NCBI RefSeq assembly: GCF_003062295.1
Contig: NZ_PYCN01000003.1
Span: forward strand, 620,001 to 684,000
DNA length: 64,000 bases
Direction of reading: 5' to 3'
Origin: Bradyrhizobium algeriense
Lineage (GTDB): Bacteria > Pseudomonadota > Alphaproteobacteria > Rhizobiales > Xanthobacteraceae
The notes beneath the pieces were generated by a model, which was given only the letters and a program-made list of their open reading frames with translations, had not been told where the DNA came from and did not search any database. Below are positions 60,320-64,000 of this stretch, in pieces; the stretch's first letter is position 1; the number at the start of each line of letters is the position of its first letter. The translations under genes were made by a program, and so were the position numbers.

Positions 60320-61564
60320 TTGTCCCCGGCAAATTCAGAGACGTCAGCCGCTTTGACGTTGTTGAGCGCGAAGGCCGTCCGCGAGCGCGCGCACCGCATG
60401 CTCGCCATCGGCCTTGAAGACAGGCTTCCGAACTTCCGCATCGACCTCGACCGCATGGACGGCGCGGTCGATCTGGTGCTGGAAACGACGCGCAACGCCT
60501 ACCCTTCGTTCGACGTGCCGTTTCATTCGCGCTGGCGGCACTTCGTCACCAATGGGGATAATCGCTGGGCTGCTATCGCCGACCGGACCGGCTGGTCCGA
60601 TCGCGCGGCCCGCGCCCGGGCCGAATTCGATCTGGCCATCGTCAGCGTCTTCCTTGATGCCGGCGCCGGTCCATCGTGGCGCTATCGCGATCCAAAAACC
60701 GGATCGGCCATCGGCCGTTCGGAAGGCTTGGGGCTGGCCAGCCTTGCCATGTTCAAGGGTGGCGCATTCTCGGCAGCCCCGCTTGAGCCCTTGCGCGTCG
60801 ATGCCGGCGTGCTCGCGAATCTTGGCGTTGCCGACCTCGAACGCGGCATGCAGGTCTCGGATGCCAATCCGCTGGTCGGGATGGACGGCCGCGCTGACCT
60901 GTTGCGTCGCCTGGGCCGGCTGGTGGCCTCGAAACCGGAAATATTCGGCAGCCGCGACATGCCGCGGCCCGGTGGCCTGTTCGACCGGCTTGTGATGCTG
61001 GCGGAGGGTGGAAACCTGCCCGCCCCGACGATCTTAACGGAACTGCTGCAACAACTCGGACCGATCTGGCCGTCGCGGCTGACGCTGGGCGGGATCGCGC
61101 TCGGCGATTGCTGGAGGCATCCAGCGTTGACGACGGCGGATGCGACCAATGGCCTGGTGCCGCTGCACAAGCTCTCGCAATGGCTGGCATACTCTCTCAT
61201 CGAACCGCTGCAGACATCCGGCATCAGCGTGACCGATATCGATGGCCTGACCGGCCTTGCCGAATATCGCAACGGCGGACTGTTCATCGATACCGGCGTG
61301 CTCGCATTTCGCGATGCAGCAGCAGCCCAGCAAGAACACGAGGTATCGTCACAGTTGGTCGTGGAATGGCGGGCGCTGACGGTGGCGCTGCTCGACCGCG
61401 TGGCCGATGGTCTGCGGCAGCGGCTTGGACGCGATGCCACGTCGATGCCGCTGGCGAAAATTCTGGAAGGCGGCACGTGGGCTGCGGGCCGACGGCTGGC
61501 GCGCGAACGCCGCCCCGACGCGTCGCCTCCAGTGAAAGTCATCAGCGACGGTACGGTTTTCTAG
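60320..61564 (+). CDS. DUF1688 family protein, URC4-type uracil catabolism protein
   Basis: This roughly 414-residue protein belongs to the DUF1688/URC4 family. Blocks include [52 protein letters not shown] and [12 protein letters not shown]. The biochemical reaction is not settled; in the yeast pathway URC4 acts downstream of uracil phosphoribosylation. TTG at 60320 is chosen because GAGAGAGG lies eight bases upstream; a TTG at 60302, overlapping the preceding stop, is possible. The gene sits between the URC1-like and UPRT-like genes and is very likely co-transcribed with them. Confidence 0.87.
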   Translation: MSPANSETSAALTLLSAKAVRERAHRMLAIGLEDRLPNFRIDLDRMDGAVDLVLETTRNAYPSFDVPFHSRWRHFVTNGDNRWAAIADRTGWSDRAARARAEFDLAIVSVFLDAGAGPSWRYRDPKTGSAIGRSEGLGLASLAMFKGGAFSAAPLEPLRVDAGVLANLGVADLERGMQVSDANPLVGMDGRADLLRRLGRLVASKPEIFGSRDMPRPGGLFDRLVMLAEGGNLPAPTILTELLQQLGPIWPSRLTLGGIALGDCWRHPALTTADATNGLVPLHKLSQWLAYSLIEPLQTSGISVTDIDGLTGLAEYRNGGLFIDTGVLAFRDAAAAQQEHEVSSQLVVEWRALTVALLDRVADGLRQRLGRDATSMPLAKILEGGTWAAGRRLARERRPDASPPVKVISDGTVF

Positions 61565-61581
61565 ATCCGAGGTCAGAGAAA

Positions 61582-62211
61582 ATGGACGGCGTTACAATCG
61601 TTAGGCATCCACTGGTGCAGCACAAGCTGACGCTGCTGCGGAAGAAAGACATTTCAACCAAGTCGTTTCGCGAACTCCTCAAGGAGATCGGGATGCTGCT
61701 TTGTTACGAAGTCACCCGGGATCTGCCGCTGGCCGATATCGAAATCGAAACGCCGCTTGCGCATATGAAGTCGCCGCAGATCGCAGGCAAGAAGCTGGTG
61801 TTCGCGCCGGTGCTGCGTGCCGGCGTGACCTTTGCGGATGGCATGCTCGATCTGGTGCCGACCGCGCGGATCGCGCATATCGGCCTTTACCGCGAGCCGG
61901 AAACCTTCACCGCCGTGGAATACTTCTTCAAGGCGCCGAGCGATCTGCACGAGCGGCTGGTGATCGTGATCTCGCCGGTGCTGGCAACGGCGAACTCCGC
62001 CGTCGCCGCGGTCGACCGGCTGAAAGAGCGTGGTGCCAACGACATTCGACTGGTATGTCTGATCGGCGCGCCGGAAGGCGTCGAGCGCATGCGCGGCATT
62101 CACCCGGATGTTCCGATCTGGCTCGCGGCGATCGACCAGGGACTGGACGGCAACGCCTACATCGTGCCGGGTCTCGGCGACGCCGGCGACCGTGCCTATG
62201 GCACGAAGTAG
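61582..62211 (+). CDS. upp: Uracil phosphoribosyltransferase-like protein, URC6-type
   Basis: This 209-residue protein has the UPRT fold and ends: [38 protein letters not shown] and the uracil loop [18 protein letters not shown]. However, the PRPP loop DPMLATGGS of UPRT is altered to SPVLATANS: the Asp is Ser and both glycines differ. The protein at 3658-4293 keeps the Asp. So this copy may work with altered PRPP binding or have another role in the trio. The ATG at 61582 follows GAGAAA; a longer frame upstream belongs to the neighbouring gene's antisense. The context (URC1- and URC4-like genes) assigns it to uracil catabolism, but activity is uncertain. Confidence 0.87.
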   Translation: MDGVTIVRHPLVQHKLTLLRKKDISTKSFRELLKEIGMLLCYEVTRDLPLADIEIETPLAHMKSPQIAGKKLVFAPVLRAGVTFADGMLDLVPTARIAHIGLYREPETFTAVEYFFKAPSDLHERLVIVISPVLATANSAVAAVDRLKERGANDIRLVCLIGAPEGVERMRGIHPDVPIWLAAIDQGLDGNAYIVPGLGDAGDRAYGTK

Positions 62212-62235
62212 GTTGGCGAGCATCGCAACACGGGA

Positions 62236-63230
<995 letters not shown>

Positions 63231-63234
<4 letters not shown>

Positions 63235-64000
63235 GCCGCGGCCGCCTCCTTGCGCGCGTAATGACAGGCGGCGATGTGGCGGGGCCCTTTCTCTTCGAGG
63301 CCCGGGGCGACCTGCCGGCAAAGATCGGTCGCCAGCGAACATCGGCCGGCAAAGACGCAGCCCTCGATCCGCCCCTTGAGGCTGGGTACCTGGCCGGGGA
63401 TTTCGGCGAGCCGCCGCGCCGCGCCTGTTAGCGAGGAGCCGAGCTTGGGCACCGCGCCAAGCAGCCCCTGCGTATAGGGATGACGGGGCGAGCGGAACAA
63501 CTCGGCGACCGGCGCCTCCTCGACCTTGCGGCCGGCATACATCACCATGACGCGCTCGGCGATTTCAGCGACCACGCCGAGATCGTGGGTGATCAGGACG
63601 ATCGCCGCGCCAACGCGGCGCTTGAGGTCGAGCATCAGCTGCAGGATTTGCGCCTGGATCGTGACGTCAAGCGCCGTGGTCGGCTCGTCGGCGATCAGGA
63701 GTTTTGGGTTGCAGGCGAGCGCCATGGCGATCATTACGCGCTGCCGCATGCCGCCGGAAAGCTGATGCGGGTATTCGCGCACGCGCCGCACCGGCTCCGG
63801 GATGCCGACCAATGTCAGCATCTCGATGGCGCGCGCTTCTGCCGCCTGCTTGTCGAGCCCCTGATGCATCCGCAGCGTCTCGCCGATCTGACGGCCGACC
63901 GTCAGCACCGGGTTCAGGCTCGTCATCGGTTCCTGGAAGATCATCGAAATGTCGTTGCCGCGAATGGCGCGCATCTCGCGTTCGGAGAGTTGCAGCAGAT
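63231..64000 (-). CDS. Oligopeptide-type ABC transporter ATPase DppD/OppD-like (partial, 5' end missing)
   Basis: The frame is open at the right edge; 256 residues are visible and lack the Walker A region. Visible are [18 protein letters not shown] (Q-loop), [15 protein letters not shown] (signature), [14 protein letters not shown] (Walker B), ITHDLGVV and the C-terminal cysteines ([15 protein letters not shown]) of the oligopeptide ATPases. It pairs with the 62236-63234 ATPase. The permease and binding-protein genes should lie to the right, outside the window. Confidence 0.92.

Overview
The window is high-GC chromosomal DNA from an alphaproteobacterium. Gene content, codon use and the intergenic palindromes suggest Bradyrhizobium or a close relative; this is an inference from style and family resemblance, not a database match. 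I see no rRNA, tRNA, CRISPR, transposase or phage gene. Almost every gene is part of an uptake-and-degradation unit for small nitrogen-rich molecules: s-triazine or biuret, purines, pyrimidines, hydantoins, amides, peptides and branched-chain-amino-acid-type substrates.

Layout. (1) 1-5510: a BMP/nucleoside-type ABC transporter with a biuret hydrolase gene between the permease and ATPase genes, then a uracil phosphoribosyltransferase, facing a convergent cyanuric acid hydrolase. (2) 5678-10516: a sigma-54-type promoter, a PotABCD-like ABC transporter with a Tat-exported binding protein, and a guanine-deaminase-like enzyme. (3) 10622-22289: a beta-barrel outer-membrane protein that may be Tsx-like, a complete nucleoside-type ABC transporter, 8-oxoguanine deaminase, and a divergent xanthine-dehydrogenase-type enzyme. 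(4) 22818-33227: a LysR regulator, then a likely eight-gene operon read leftward (second PotABCD-like transporter, CoxSLM-type molybdenum hydroxylase, amidase). (5) 33616-45921: an alpha/beta hydrolase, then a likely ten-gene leftward run (amidohydrolase, molybdenum hydroxylase with a CoxS-CoxG fusion, LivKHMGF, Rieske protein) facing a MarR regulator. (6) 46075-58527: a dipeptide-type ABC operon, a hydantoinase operon with three oxidoreductase-type genes, a hydantoin racemase, and a D-carbamoylase/flavin-reductase pair. (7) 59055-62211: the URC-type pyrimidine catabolism trio (GTP-cyclohydrolase-II-like, DUF1688, uracil phosphoribosyltransferase-like). (8) 62236-64000: ATPases of another peptide-type ABC transporter, cut by the window edge.

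How it works together. Guanine-deaminase-like, xanthine-dehydrogenase-like and 8-oxoguanine deaminase activities would all converge on urate. Cyanuric acid hydrolase and biuret hydrolase are consecutive steps from cyanuric acid to allophanate. Racemase, D-hydantoinase and D-carbamoylase form the classic hydantoin trio. URC1, URC4 and UPRT make a reductase-independent uracil route. Seven sequences matching the sigma-54 -24/-12 pattern (GG-N10-GC, most close to TGGCAC-N5-TTGC) lie in front of these units: 5678, 18649 (-), 18679, 45343 (-), 51302 (-), 56130 (-) and 56195. Several sit in divergent regions with inverted or direct repeats. The strongest unifying hypothesis is a nitrogen-controlled (RpoN) scavenging archipelago. 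The most striking local arrangement is a perfect MarR-type palindrome placed over the predicted start point of a sigma-54 promoter at 45313-45357.
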